Source: Rhodopseudomonas sp. BR0M22 (GTDB lineage: Bacteria; Pseudomonadota; Alphaproteobacteria; Rhizobiales; Xanthobacteraceae). Taken from it: 52,000 bases of DNA. The first letter of the stretch is position 1; each line of letters begins with the position of its first letter. Positions 9,068-17,659 of this stretch are shown in pieces. The stretch covers positions 1 through 52,000 of the forward strand of contig NZ_QUMK01000039.1 of assembly GCF_010907035.1 (NCBI RefSeq), given 5' to 3'. The translations under genes were made by a program, and so were the position numbers. The notes under the pieces were generated by a model. That model made no database searches. It had not been told where the DNA came from and worked only from the letters and a program-made list of their open reading frames with translations.

Positions 9068-9615
9068 GCGCGCTTCGTCCTGCCGAAGGAGTTCACGATC
9101 TGCACCGCGATCTGGAGGCACAGCAGCGTCATGCCGGCGGCCATCAGCGCGTAGGGGATGGCGAGCGGCGGAGACCAGATCGAATTCGAAACCTGGCCGT
9201 CGACATAGGCCTCGTGCGTCAGCGTCCAGGATTTCCAGGCGAAGAAGCCGCAGAAGGCGAGGCTGGCGATGTCGACCAGCAGCAGCCGGACTCGGTTCAC
9301 CGCGGGCGGCAGCAGGCCGGTGAACGCTTCGATGCCGATATGGCCGCGCTGGCTCTGCACGAAGGCGGCGGTGAGGAAGGTGGCGCCGACCAGCAGGAAC
9401 ACCGCGGCCTCATCCTGCCAGTAGGTCGCGCTGTGGAACAGGCTGCGCACTGCCACGCTGTAGCTGAGGATGCCGCAGGCGACCACCAGTGCGATCGCCG
9501 CCAGCACCAGGATCGCGCGGTTGATCAGCGCCAGCACATGGCCGAGCGGGCCGCCGGTCTCGCGCTGCGCGGCGCTGGTCGGATCCGGCTGGCCCGGCAC
9601 GGGTCCGTGCATCAT
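9064..9615 (-). CDS. dctQ: TRAP transporter small permease (DctQ type)
   Basis: The protein has 183 residues. The frame is open further upstream, but the ATG at 9615 overlaps the dctP stop (ATGA) and is the sensible, translationally coupled start. There are four hydrophobic segments, with the DctQ-type motif RGHIGIEAF before the third and a basic C-terminus. The hydrophilic N-terminal stretch of about 28 residues is Pro/Gly-rich. It links the binding protein to the large permease in TRAP systems. The P-Q-M order with 4-base overlaps at both junctions indicates one operon. Confidence 0.9.
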   Translation of the reverse strand: MMHGPVPGQPDPTSAAQRETGGPLGHVLALINRAILVLAAIALVVACGILSYSVAVRSLFHSATYWQDEAAVFLLVGATFLTAAFVQSQRGHIGIEAFTGLLPPAVNRVRLLLVDIASLAFCGFFAWKSWTLTHEAYVDGQVSNSIWSPPLAIPYALMAAGMTLLCLQIAVQIVNSFGRTKRA

Positions 9616-10631
9616 GCCGCGTCGGTCGCGAGCTTGAGCAGGTTGGCGCAGGTCGCGGTCTTCTTGCCGTAGTCCTTCCACGCGGTATCGCGCGCGATTG
9701 CGGCCCACTTCTCGACCGTGGCGGCGTCGAGCTTGTCGACCTTGGCGCCGGCCTTCTCGTACACCTTTGCGACTTCGATATCGTCGGCCTGGGCGCCTTG
9801 CTTGCCGAACGCTTCGAGCTCGGCGCCGACCGATAGGATGATGTCCTGATGGTTCTTCGGCAGCTTGTCGAAGATCGCCTTCGACATCATCAGCGGCTCG
9901 AGCATGAACCAGTAGGACGCGTCGGCGCCCGAGGTCAGATGCTTGGCGACTTCTTCGAGGCGGAACGAGATCAGGCTGGTGGACGAGGTGATGCCGGCAT
10001 CGCAGGCGCCGGTCTGCATTGCGGCGTAAATCTCGTTGGAGGGCACCGACAGCACCGCGGCGCCGGCCTGCTGCAACACCATGTCCATCTCGCGCGAGCC
10101 GCCGCGAACCTTGAGGCCCTTGGCGTCATCGGGCGACAGCAGCGCCTTGGAGCGGCTGGCGACGCCGCCGGCCTGCCATACCCATGTGACCAGCACGATG
10201 CCCTTGTCGGCGAGGAAATCGGTCAGCGCCTTGCCGACCGGCTTGTTCTTCCACGACAGGCCCTGGTCGTAGGTCGAAACCAGCCCGGGCATCAGGCCGA
10301 TATTGGTCTCCGGCACTTCGCCGCCGGCATAAGGCATCGGATATAGCGACAGGTCGAGCGCGCCTTTGCGCATCGCCGAGAACTGCGCGTTGGTCTTGAT
10401 CAGCGATGAGCCGGGATAGACTTCGCCGACCAGTTCGCCGCCGGAGCGCTTGCCGATTTCCTCGGCGAACTTGCGGCACAGCCGGTCGCGGAAGTCGCCT
10501 TTGTCGATGGTGCCGCCGGGAAACTGATGCGAGATCTTCAGCGTCGTTGCCGCTCGAGCTGTGCCTGTTCCGAATTTGAGGACGGCCGGTGCAGCCAGGG
10601 CGGAGACGAGGAGGTGGCGGCGTGACAGCAT
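9612..10631 (-). CDS. dctP: TRAP transporter substrate-binding protein (DctP type)
   Basis: The protein has 339 residues from the ATG at 10631. GGGAGAG lies 5 bp upstream, which argues against the ATG 18 bp earlier. The N-terminus LSRRHLLVSALAAP is a twin-arginine (Tat)-like signal peptide ending near TARA. The mature protein opens LKISHQFPGG and has the conserved solute-contacting arginine region KGLKVRGGSREMD and SNEIYAAMQTGACDA, typical of DctP proteins. It captures an organic acid or similar anion in the periplasm for DctQM. Tat export implies folding, possibly with a bound ligand, before export. Ligand unknown. Confidence 0.92.
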   Translation of the reverse strand: MLSRRHLLVSALAAPAVLKFGTGTARAATTLKISHQFPGGTIDKGDFRDRLCRKFAEEIGKRSGGELVGEVYPGSSLIKTNAQFSAMRKGALDLSLYPMPYAGGEVPETNIGLMPGLVSTYDQGLSWKNKPVGKALTDFLADKGIVLVTWVWQAGGVASRSKALLSPDDAKGLKVRGGSREMDMVLQQAGAAVLSVPSNEIYAAMQTGACDAGITSSTSLISFRLEEVAKHLTSGADASYWFMLEPLMMSKAIFDKLPKNHQDIILSVGAELEAFGKQGAQADDIEVAKVYEKAGAKVDKLDAATVEKWAAIARDTAWKDYGKKTATCANLLKLATDAA

Positions 10632-10911
10632 CGTTTCTCTCCCGATCATTATCTGTTGCTTGAATCGCTAGGGCATCGGTCGCGCGATGGTCAAGGCATG
10701 ATGCGGCAAACTGGCCCGATTGCTCCGATTTGTTAGTTGCAGTGCGGTAGACGACTTGCTGCGATGCACGCGAGTCCGGAGAGGCGATGACGGTTCCGCT
10801 GCACGATGCGCGAGAATAATTTCGGTCCGATGTAACACGCGGCCGTTCGCCAACGTCGAGGAAGAGGGCGGCATTCGCCGGCCCGATCGATTTCGACAAG
10901 GATCACATCAC

Positions 10912-11151
10912 ATGACCCGCATCCGCCTCGCTTCCGCCGTCGCTCTGGCCGTGTTCTCCGCCGGTCTCGCTGCGGCTCCCGCTGCCTACGCCATGGACAA
11001 GATGGAGAAGAAAGACGGCATGTCCAAAGACTCGATGTCCAAGGACTCCATGTCCAAGGACGGCATGAAGAAGGACACCATGGCGAAGGACGGCATGCAC
11101 AAGGACGGCATGTCGAAGGACCACATGTCGAAGGATCAAATGAAGAAGTAA
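10912..11151 (+). CDS. Pentapeptide MXKDX repeat protein, exported
   Basis: This 79-residue protein starts at the ATG at 10912, preceded by AAGGA. The open frame reaches back to 10720, but that part lacks coding character. A clear Sec signal peptide ends at AYA (residue 27). The rest is almost entirely tandem MxKDx units: MSKDS, MSKDS, MSKDG, MKKDT, MAKDG, MHKDG, MSKDH and MSKDQ, ending MKK. This matches the known but functionally undefined MXKDX pentapeptide family. The mature product is a small, very hydrophilic, methionine- and lysine-rich periplasmic or secreted peptide. Metal or oxidant binding via Met is conceivable but untested. It is divergent from dctP. Confidence 0.85.
   Translation: MTRIRLASAVALAVFSAGLAAAPAAYAMDKMEKKDGMSKDSMSKDSMSKDGMKKDTMAKDGMHKDGMSKDHMSKDQMKK
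11020..11139 (+). repeat. 15-bp tandem coding repeat (eight MxKDx units)
   Basis: Eight consecutive in-frame 15-bp units of the form ATG-NNN-AAR-GAC-NNN encode the MxKDx repeats. The units differ mainly at the two variable codons, consistent with expansion by slippage or unequal exchange. Confidence 0.85.
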
Positions 11152-11546
11152 TTCCCGCGCGACGCAGTCGGAGCAAGAGAACGACCGCCGATCAGTCGGC
11201 GGCGAGCAGCCGCAGCGTGGCGCGGAAGCCGGCGCTGCGGCTGCCGATCAGCGACGTACCGGACACTTCCGGACGATCGCGCGCGAGGCGGCCGGTGAAG
11301 CCGGTCGTCACGTCGTGCCTGGCGGACAGCGGCCGTCCTGGCGTCTCGCTTTAGGGCGTGGTGCCGTGACGCGGGCTTTATCGCGGTCGGCGTTCTCACA
11401 ATGGGCCGTGCGACCTGTACAATGGTGTGTAGAATGCAGCTTTGCTGTGTTTTACGCGGTCTCCATGTGCGCGCGGCCGTAGAGTTCCGCCAGAGAATCA
11501 TGTTGCCCTGCACCGGGTGGTGCGCCTACGGGCCGAGGGGGGCGGT
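11152..11546. other. Intergenic stretch before the four-barrel outer-membrane gene
   Basis: This 395-bp gap has no convincing intact gene. Its left half carries a short minus-strand open frame with coding character (see 11192-11350). The right half (11380-11450) is more AT-rich and presumably holds the promoter of the outer-membrane gene. GAGGGGGG lies just before that gene's ATG. Confidence 0.5.
11192..11350 (-). pseudogene. Possible gene remnant (C-terminal tail only)
   Basis: Between a TAA at 11353 and a TGA at 11192 there is a 52-codon frame without an ATG. It reads like the end of a real protein (for example EVSGTSLIGSRSAGFRATL) with GC-rich third positions. A GTG at 11311 would give only 39 residues. 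It could be the decayed 3' end of a lost gene. I cannot name the family, and chance is not excluded. Confidence 0.25.
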
Positions 11547-14531
11547 ATGAGAAAATTCTCAGTGTGGCTGAGCATTGGTTCAGTGGTGGGCGTTTCGTGC
11601 GGTCCGGCCGCTGCGGCCGATTTGCCGTTCAACAACGTCCGGTCGCCCACAGCGGTCGCAACCGACTGGACCGGCTTTTACATCGGCAGCCACGTTGGCG
11701 GCGCCGCTTCGGATAGTGCCTGGAACAGCATCGCGGGCGGGGGCTCTGCGCTGGCGGGAGCGGCCTTCTATGGCCACGGCGTCAGCGGCAATGCGATCAC
11801 GGGCGTCCAGGCCGGCTACAATGCGCAGTTCGGCCGCACCGTCGTCGGCATCGAGGGCGACGCCAGCTTCGGTTCCATCAACGGCCTGGCGCGGTGCCTG
11901 CGTGGCGCTTTTGCCTGTACCACCCGGATCGACGAGCTGTGGACGCTCGCGGCGCGCTTCGGCTATGCCGCCGGCGATCTGCTGCTCTACGGCAAGGCGG
12001 GCGCCGCCTGGGCCGATGTGCATCGCCGCATGGCCAGCGGCAACTTCGTCAATGTCCTCGAAGCGTCCGAGATCCGCACCGGCTGGCTGGTCGGCGTCGG
12101 TGCCGAATACGCCTTCCTGCCGGGCTTGTCGGGTAAGATCGAGTACAACTACGCAGATTTCGGCAATCGCTCGCTGACGATGGCCGATCAGTTCGGCGGA
12201 GTATCGGACGTCTCGATCGGCCAGACCGCGCATCTGGTCAAGGTCGGTCTCAACTATCGCCTCGGCGCAGCGTCGGTCAGTGCCGCGCCGCTTCCCGGCG
12301 TGCCGTTGCCGCAGTGGAGCTGGACCGGGATCTATCTCGGCGTCCACGCCGGCGGCGCCTTCGGCCGCAACGACTGGGACTCGGCAACAGGTGCCTTGCT
12401 CGCCGCATCGTCGTCGGGCGGCTTCCCCGGCGGCGGCGATAGTTCGGGTCTGTTTGGCGGCGGGCAGATCGGGGCGAACTATCAGATCGGCCGGTGGGTC
12501 GCCGGCGTCGAAGCGTCCGCATCCGCGGCCGATATCGGCGGCTACGCCAAATGCGCAACCGATATCGGGTCACAAGGCAGTTTCACCTGCCACAACTCGG
12601 TCTCTTCACTCGGCATGATCACGGGTCGGCTCGGCCAGACCTGGGGTAACCTGTTGATCTACGGCAAGGCCGGCGCGGCGTGGGCGAGCGGCAGCAGCGA
12701 TGCTCAGCGCGCGAGGATCGCCAACCGTTTCACCGAAAGCGGGACGCGGTGGGGCTGGGTCACCGGCACCGGCCTCGAATACGCGCTCAGCTCGAACCTG
12801 TCGGCGTTCGTCGAGTACGATCACGTCGACCTCGGCACCGCCGACACATCCTACGTCGATCAGTTCGGCAACGCATCCAATGTCGGATTCAAGCAGAAGT
12901 TCGATCTGGTCAAGGCGGGCTTGAACTACCGGCTCGGCTCCGGCGCGCCGACGCTCGGCAGCGACGCGCCGCTGTTCGTCAAAGCCGCAGCGCTGCCGCT
13001 CGGCTGGCAGGTCGAAGCCGGCACCCGCTATTGGGGCAGCTCGGGGCGGATGCAGAAGGATCTGAACAGCAACGTTCTGCCGAGCCGGCTGAATTCGCGG
13101 CTGATCTATGGCGATCAGACCGGTCATTCGCTCGAAGCGTTCGTGCGTGTCGATCATGCGTCGGGTCTGTTCGCCAAGGCGAACCTCGGCCTCGGTCATC
13201 TCGTCGACGGGCAGCTCAACGACGAAGACTTCCCCAGCCAGGTGACCTATTCCAACACGATTTCGGAAATGCGCGACGGCCGCCTGTCGTTCGGCAGCGC
13301 CGACATCGGCTACAATTTCATCAACGATGGCGGGCGCAAGCTCGGCGGCTTCGTCGGCTATCGTTCGTTCTACCAGACCGGCAACGGCTTCGGCTGCCTT
13401 CAGATCGCGACCGACTTCGCCACCTGTGGGGTTCCGTTTCCCACCAACTATCTCGGTCTCAGCGAGACCGAATCCTGGCGCGGGGTCGCGCTCGGCATCA
13501 ACGTCCGGGCGCCGTTGACCGAACGACTGCGGCTCGAGGTCGACGCGGCCTATCTGCCTTACGTCAACCGCGCCGGCTTCGACAATCACTGGTTCCGCGC
13601 CGACATCAATCCGCAGTCCGAGGTCGGCCACGGTTGGGGCACGCAGTTCGAGGCGATCCTGTCCTACGCCGTCACCGACCGCTTCAGCGTCGGCGTCGGC
13701 GGCCGCTATTGGTACTTCGCGACGGACAGTGCCAGCACGGTCTTCCCGGGGGCGACTGTCGCCGCGCCGATGCAGTTCTATTCGGAGCGTTACGGCGGCT
13801 TCTTGCAGACCTCGTACAAGTTCGGCGATATCGATGGCGCCGGCACTGCGGAGCGCGGCATCACCAAGGCGCCCCCGATCGCGGTCGCCAATTGGACCGG
13901 CGTTTATGTCGGCGCCAGCGTCGGCTCGGGCTGGGGCCGCACCACCTATGCGGATCCATTCCCGACTCCGACGACGGGCGACCGCGTCGACCTCGGCGGC
14001 GCGCTGCTCGGCGGCCAGATCGGCGTGAACTATCAGGTCGGCGACCTCGTTGCCGGCGTCGAAGCCTCGGCGAACTGGGCCAACATCCGCGGCACCGACA
14101 CCTGCTTCGGCGCTTTCCCCAATCCGGTCTTCGCCGGTTTCAACTGCGGCAGCAGGATCGACGCGATCGGCGCCTTCACGGCGCGCGGCGGCTATGCGAT
14201 CGATCGCACGCTGCTTTACGTCAAAGGCGGTGCGGCCTGGGATCGCCAGCAGGATCAGTTCAATCTCGTCGGCGTCGGAGGCCCGGTGATATCGAACACC
14301 AGCACCAATTGGGGCTGGACCGTCGGCGGCGGCCTCGAATATGCGCTGGCGCCGTCGTGGTCGATGGCGCTGGAGTACAAGTACTTCGACTTCGGCGCAT
14401 CCTCGGCGTTCGGCGCCTCGCCGCCGCTGCCGTTGTCCGGCATCGATTTCGCGCCGGCGAGCAACAAGCTGCAGACCGTATCGCTCGGCGTGAACTACAA
14501 ATTCGGAGCGTGGCCGTTCGCCAGAGATTGA
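11547..14531 (+). CDS. Multi-barrel outer-membrane protein: Omp25-like x3 plus omptin-like domain
   Basis: The protein has 994 residues. The ATG at 11547 (after GAGGGGGG) gives a Sec signal peptide ending AAAA near residue 24. The upstream 35 codons of open frame look non-coding. Mature regions by eye are: Omp25/Omp31-type barrel 1 (41-240, opening DWTGFYIG and ending GLNYRLG), barrel 2 (259-464, WTGIYLG to GLNYRLG), an omptin-like barrel (about 484-761) and barrel 3 (783-989, WTGVYVG to GVNYKFG). Each Omp25 unit repeats [10 protein letters not shown]-type and VGxGLEYAL-type motifs. In the omptin-like part, DED (D559, D561) and DNH (D679, H681) could correspond to the omptin Asp-Asp and Asp-His catalytic pairs. 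Single-barrel relatives are about 230-280 residues, so this is a fused chain. Protease activity is inference. No frameshift or internal stop is seen. Confidence 0.88.
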   Translation: MRKFSVWLSIGSVVGVSCGPAAAADLPFNNVRSPTAVATDWTGFYIGSHVGGAASDSAWNSIAGGGSALAGAAFYGHGVSGNAITGVQAGYNAQFGRTVVGIEGDASFGSINGLARCLRGAFACTTRIDELWTLAARFGYAAGDLLLYGKAGAAWADVHRRMASGNFVNVLEASEIRTGWLVGVGAEYAFLPGLSGKIEYNYADFGNRSLTMADQFGGVSDVSIGQTAHLVKVGLNYRLGAASVSAAPLPGVPLPQWSWTGIYLGVHAGGAFGRNDWDSATGALLAASSSGGFPGGGDSSGLFGGGQIGANYQIGRWVAGVEASASAADIGGYAKCATDIGSQGSFTCHNSVSSLGMITGRLGQTWGNLLIYGKAGAAWASGSSDAQRARIANRFTESGTRWGWVTGTGLEYALSSNLSAFVEYDHVDLGTADTSYVDQFGNASNVGFKQKFDLVKAGLNYRLGSGAPTLGSDAPLFVKAAALPLGWQVEAGTRYWGSSGRMQKDLNSNVLPSRLNSRLIYGDQTGHSLEAFVRVDHASGLFAKANLGLGHLVDGQLNDEDFPSQVTYSNTISEMRDGRLSFGSADIGYNFINDGGRKLGGFVGYRSFYQTGNGFGCLQIATDFATCGVPFPTNYLGLSETESWRGVALGINVRAPLTERLRLEVDAAYLPYVNRAGFDNHWFRADINPQSEVGHGWGTQFEAILSYAVTDRFSVGVGGRYWYFATDSASTVFPGATVAAPMQFYSERYGGFLQTSYKFGDIDGAGTAERGITKAPPIAVANWTGVYVGASVGSGWGRTTYADPFPTPTTGDRVDLGGALLGGQIGVNYQVGDLVAGVEASANWANIRGTDTCFGAFPNPVFAGFNCGSRIDAIGAFTARGGYAIDRTLLYVKGGAAWDRQQDQFNLVGVGGPVISNTSTNWGWTVGGGLEYALAPSWSMALEYKYFDFGASSAFGASPPLPLSGIDFAPASNKLQTVSLGVNYKFGAWPFARD

Positions 14532-14540
14532 GGGCGATGA

Positions 14541-14569
14541 TCGCGGCCCGGTGCGGAGCCGGGCCGCGA
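14541..14569 (+). terminator. Strong hairpin after the outer-membrane gene
   Basis: TCGCGGCCCGG (14541-14551) and CCGGGCCGCGA (14559-14569) form a perfect 11-bp stem with a 7-base loop, 10 bp after the stop. No T-run follows. The core GGCCCGGTGCG-GCCGGGCC recurs after the FKBP gene. Confidence 0.6.
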
Positions 14570-14709
14570 GCGCTTTCGGAAGCGGGGCAGGCGACCGCGC
14601 GTTGCGGTGCGCCGGATCTGTCGTTGCTGCCTCGGTTGTGAGATCGGCGCCGAGCGGCTACAACCGTGGCTCACCGCGACCGACGTCGATCTTCCCGAAG
14701 GACAATCCG

Positions 14710-15168
14710 ATGCGTTTCGCTTTTCCCGCCGGCGCTGTGCTGGCTTTGGCCGTTGCTGTGCTGTCTCCCGCCGCGGCCCTGATGTCGAGCACCCCCGCCA
14801 TGTCCGAATCCGCCAAGACCGTCACCACGCCGTCCGGCCTGCAGATCATCGACACCCAGGTCGGCACCGGCGCGTCGCCGGCGCGCGGCCAGATCTGCGT
14901 GATGCACTACACCGGCTGGCTGTACGAGAACGGCGCCAAGACCCGCAAGTTCGACTCCTCGGTCGACCGCAACGAGCCGTTCGAATTCCCGATCGGGATG
15001 GGCCGGGTGATCAAGGGCTGGGACGAGGGCGTCTCGACCATGAAGGTCGGCGGCAAGCGCACGCTGATCATTCCGCCGGAGCTCGGCTACGGCGCGCGTG
15101 GAGCAGGCGGCGTGATCCCGCCGAACGCGACCCTGATCTTCGATGTGGAACTGCTCGGCCTCAAGTGA
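14710..15168 (+). CDS. FKBP-type peptidyl-prolyl cis-trans isomerase, exported
   Basis: The protein has 152 residues from the ATG at 14710, with AAGGA upstream. The frame is open to 14551, but through a terminator hairpin. A signal peptide covers about residues 1-24 (ending around SPAAA). A single FKBP domain fills residues 40-152, with the expected binding-pocket pattern [31 protein letters not shown] and [14 protein letters not shown]. It should catalyse prolyl isomerisation of periplasmic proteins and has no dimerisation domain of the FkpA type. Its place right after a large outer-membrane protein fits an envelope-folding role, but the hairpin between them suggests separate transcripts. 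Confidence 0.92.
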   Translation: MRFAFPAGAVLALAVAVLSPAAALMSSTPAMSESAKTVTTPSGLQIIDTQVGTGASPARGQICVMHYTGWLYENGAKTRKFDSSVDRNEPFEFPIGMGRVIKGWDEGVSTMKVGGKRTLIIPPELGYGARGAGGVIPPNATLIFDVELLGLK

Positions 15169-15180
15169 AGCCGTCGATGC

Positions 15181-15206
15181 GATGGCCCGGTGCGAGCCGG
15201 GCCATC
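15181..15206. terminator. Bidirectional hairpin terminator between convergent genes
   Basis: GATGGCCCGG (15181-15190) pairs perfectly with CCGGGCCATC (15197-15206) over a 6-base loop, with flanking CGTCGAT/CGACG as alternative extensions. It lies 12 bp after the FKBP stop and 10 bp from the stop of the opposing gene. Confidence 0.6.
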
Positions 15207-15216
15207 GACGCCGCAC

Positions 15217-15561
15217 TCAGGGACGGCCGCAATACATCAGCACGCTGTTGGCGCCCATGCCGCAGGTCGCGGTCAGCTTGCCGCCTGCGAGCTTGAGGTT
15301 GTCGGCGAAACGGGCCTTGGTGCCGCTGACGCAAAACGCCGACAACGGCGTCTCGTCGTCGCCGCAGGACACCGGGCAGCCATCGGACGAGCACGACGTC
15401 GAGGTCACCGTCTTGATCGGACTCACCGGCACGGCCGGGACGCTCGCCGCGGTCTGTTCAGGCGCCTCCGCGGTGGGGACGGACTCGGAATTGAATTGGC
15501 GCGCGCCGAATATCACTGCGGCAACTGCGATGCAGGCGATGATCAATGTCGAGAACTTCAT
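15217..15561 (-). CDS. Small cysteine-rich membrane-anchored or exported protein, unknown function
   Basis: The protein has 114 residues from the ATG at 15561, with GGAG 6 bp upstream. An ATG 12 bp earlier is possible. The N-terminus MKFSTLIIACIAVAAVIFGA is a signal or anchor helix. A Pro/Ala/Val-rich linker (residues 25-50) leads to a compact region with six cysteines at 57, 62, 66, 77, 100 and 111 (motif CSSDGCPVSC). This would suit three disulfide bonds in the periplasm. No lipobox is present. The family is not recognised. The long minus-strand frame upstream of the ATG is a shadow of the ThrE-like gene. It converges on the FKBP gene. Confidence 0.75.
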   Translation of the reverse strand: MKFSTLIIACIAVAAVIFGARQFNSESVPTAEAPEQTAASVPAVPVSPIKTVTSTSCSSDGCPVSCGDDETPLSAFCVSGTKARFADNLKLAGGKLTATCGMGANSVLMYCGRP

Positions 15562-15780
15562 CTTCAACTCCATTCTTCGAATTGGCGGCAGCCGAGGCCG
15601 CGCCGAGCATAGACCTGCATTGCGCAATTGGAAGCATTCAACGCCAACGCTGTTAACTCGGCACTGATACCGCGCAAATGGTAACATGCGACCGCGATTA
15701 GTTGCGGCGTGGTATACGTTGCATGCGCGCGGCGAAGCGATCCCGCTTTTGCCCACCTTCGATCTATAAAGCGATCCACC

Positions 15781-16587
15781 ATGACGACGATTGAGCCCGA
15801 TCCCGCCGACCTCGAACCGATCCACCCGTATTCGCTGGCGCGGATCTCGCATGTGGCGCTGCGGGCGGGGGCGGTGTTGGCGCAGAGCGGGGCGTCGGTG
15901 CGCGTTGTGCATGAGGGCGCGCGGATGGTGGCGGAGGGGCTGGGCGTGGAGGTGCTGGGGATGCGCTCCGGCTACGCCTCGTTCGAGATCACGCTGGCGC
16001 GCGGCCACCACAGCATCACCCGCATGATGCAGATCGGCCCGCACGGCGTGAACCACCGGCTCGACTTCGCGGTGCGCGAGCTGCTGAAGCGCGCCTCGCA
16101 AGGCGACATGACGCCGGATGCGATCGAGGCCGAGCTGAAGCGGCTGCAGAAGGATACGCCGCGGCATCCACCGTGGCTGGTGGCGATCGCCACCGGCGCC
16201 GCCTGCGCGGCGTTCGGCCGGCTGCTCGGCTCCGACTGGCTGTCGTTCGGGCCGGTGCTGGCCGCGGCCAGCATCGGGCAGAGCGTGCGACATCTGCTGC
16301 TCGGCCGCCGCTTCAACGTGTTCGTGGTCGCGGCGATCGTCGGCTGCATCTCGGCGGCGCTCGGCGGCCTCGGTGCGCGGCTGATCGGCAGCTCCACCAC
16401 CGAGCTCGCCATGATGGCGTCGATCCTGCTGCTGGTGCCGGGCGTGCCGTCCACCAACGCCCAGACCGACGTGATGGACGGCTATCCGACCATGGGCAGC
16501 GCCCGCGCCGTCACCGTGATCATGATCATGGTGTTCGCCGTCACCGGGCTGTGGCTGGCCGAATTCGTGCTGAGGATTCACACATGA
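15781..16587 (+). CDS. ThrE-type threonine/serine exporter, N-terminal-domain subunit
   Basis: The protein has 268 residues from the ATG at 15781. The open frame starts at 15709, but that start gives a non-conserved leader. It matches the ThrE/DUF1212 N-domain. A soluble first half of about 130 residues contains RAGAVLAQSGASVRVVHEGA and later VNHRLDFAVREL. Five hydrophobic segments follow, with LLLVPGVPSTNAQTDVMDGY near the end. In Corynebacterium ThrE the two halves are one protein that exports threonine and serine. Here the second half is the next gene, overlapping in an ATGA. The ribosome site is weak. Substrate is assumed from the family. Confidence 0.85.
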   Translation: MTTIEPDPADLEPIHPYSLARISHVALRAGAVLAQSGASVRVVHEGARMVAEGLGVEVLGMRSGYASFEITLARGHHSITRMMQIGPHGVNHRLDFAVRELLKRASQGDMTPDAIEAELKRLQKDTPRHPPWLVAIATGAACAAFGRLLGSDWLSFGPVLAAASIGQSVRHLLLGRRFNVFVVAAIVGCISAALGGLGARLIGSSTTELAMMASILLLVPGVPSTNAQTDVMDGYPTMGSARAVTVIMIMVFAVTGLWLAEFVLRIHT

Positions 16588-17063
16588 CCGCGACCTGGAT
16601 CGCGATGCTGCCGCATCTGGCGCATCAGGCCGCGTTCGGCGCGCTGGCGGCGGCCGGCTTCGGCGTGCTGTTCAATTTCGGCTGGCGCACGCTCGCCTGG
16701 TGCGCGGTTGCCGGCGCCCTGGCGCTGGCGGTCCGTACCGTGGTGCAGCAGACCGGCGGCAGCCTGGAGGCCGCGACCTTCGCGGCGGCCTTCGTCACCT
16801 CGTTCACCGCGATCCTGGCGCTGCGCTGGCTCGGCCCGGCCTGCAACGCGGTGGCGCTGGCCGGCTGCATTCCGATGGTGCCGGGCGCGTTCTTCGGTCA
16901 GGCGATGCTCGGCTACATGGCGGTCGCCGCCGACACCACCGGCTCCTCGACCGCGCAGATCGTCGCGGCCTCGCAGGCGTTCGTGCGCGTGCTGTCGATC
17001 GTCGGCGCGATCGGGGCGGGGCTGGCGATCCCCGCGTATCTGTTGAAGAGCCGGCAGTTCTGA
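16584..17063 (+). CDS. ThrE-type exporter, C-terminal-domain subunit
   Basis: The protein has 159 residues. Its ATG overlaps the stop of the preceding gene (ATGA), so the two are translationally coupled. It is almost wholly membrane-embedded (four to five segments) with the ThrE_2-type motif AGCIPMVPGAFFGQAMLGYM near the middle. Together with the preceding gene it reconstitutes the two-domain ThrE architecture as two polypeptides, an arrangement known for YjjP/YjjB-like pairs (YjjP/YjjB export succinate in E. coli). The exported compound could therefore be an organic acid as well as an amino acid. Its stop abuts the stop of the convergent 17064 gene. Confidence 0.85.
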   Translation: MTATWIAMLPHLAHQAAFGALAAAGFGVLFNFGWRTLAWCAVAGALALAVRTVVQQTGGSLEAATFAAAFVTSFTAILALRWLGPACNAVALAGCIPMVPGAFFGQAMLGYMAVAADTTGSSTAQIVAASQAFVRVLSIVGAIGAGLAIPAYLLKSRQF

Positions 17064-17624
17064 TCAGCGCCCGGTGCCGGGCCAGGCCACCGAGCGCGCC
17101 ACGCCGCTCGCCAGCCGTCCGGCATTGCGGCCCTCGACGATGCTGCCGTCATGGCTGCTGGCCTGGATCAGCGACACCCGGCCGCCGGGATCGATGCGGA
17201 ATTTGCGGCGGTCGCGATAGCCGGTGCCGTCGAGCAGCCCGTAATCGGTCGTCAGCCAGACCGTCGATGTGGTGGCCGCACCGTCGGTCCACACCGGATC
17301 GGTGATCTCGTCGACCTTGAAGGCCCAGAACTTATAGCTGTGCGCCTGGCCGAACGAGCGGACGCGGACGATCTCCGCTTTCAGATGCAGAATGGCTCGG
17401 GCTTGGGACTGGTCCACGCGATCTCGAATGCTTGCCGGAATGCAGATCGGTATCCGATTCTGCCACAGGGCCGCTGCCGCGTCATGCGAGCGGGGCCGCC
17501 GGTAAAAGGCGGACTGCAGCTCGGCCGCGATTACCCGGGTGGGGACATCCTGCTGATAGGTTTGTCCCTGCGTCTCAGGTGCGGCTTTGGCGGCCCGCAG
17601 CGGCTTGAATTCCCCTTGGAACAC
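17064..17624 (-). CDS. Protein of unknown function (up to 186 aa, start uncertain)
   Basis: I do not recognise this protein. The frame shows good GC-rich third positions through its C-terminal two thirds and a balanced, aromatic-containing composition (for example SYKFWAFKVDEITDPVW and TTSTVWLTTDYGLLDG), unlike the arginine-rich shadows on the other strand. The only Met is the first residue, at 17624. That leaves just 35 bp to the divergent lipoprotein start, so a downstream GTG (about residue 69) is a possible true start. There is no signal peptide or membrane segment. Its stop codon directly abuts that of the ThrE-like gene. Confidence 0.5.
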   Translation of the reverse strand: MFQGEFKPLRAAKAAPETQGQTYQQDVPTRVIAAELQSAFYRRPRSHDAAAALWQNRIPICIPASIRDRVDQSQARAILHLKAEIVRVRSFGQAHSYKFWAFKVDEITDPVWTDGAATTSTVWLTTDYGLLDGTGYRDRRKFRIDPGGRVSLIQASSHDGSIVEGRNAGRLASGVARSVAWPGTGR

Positions 17625-17659
17625 GGTGCTCTGGGAGCATCGGTATCAGGGGGATTGCA

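Noticed and set aside
11020-11139. Regular 15-bp repeats considered as a CRISPR-like or minisatellite locus
   Set aside because: The repeats are in frame and encode MxKDx units. There are no spacers.
12680-14641. 653-codon plus-strand frame within the outer-membrane gene
   Set aside because: It is an out-of-frame shadow with Arg-rich low-complexity translation. The signal peptide and barrel motifs are all in the other frame.
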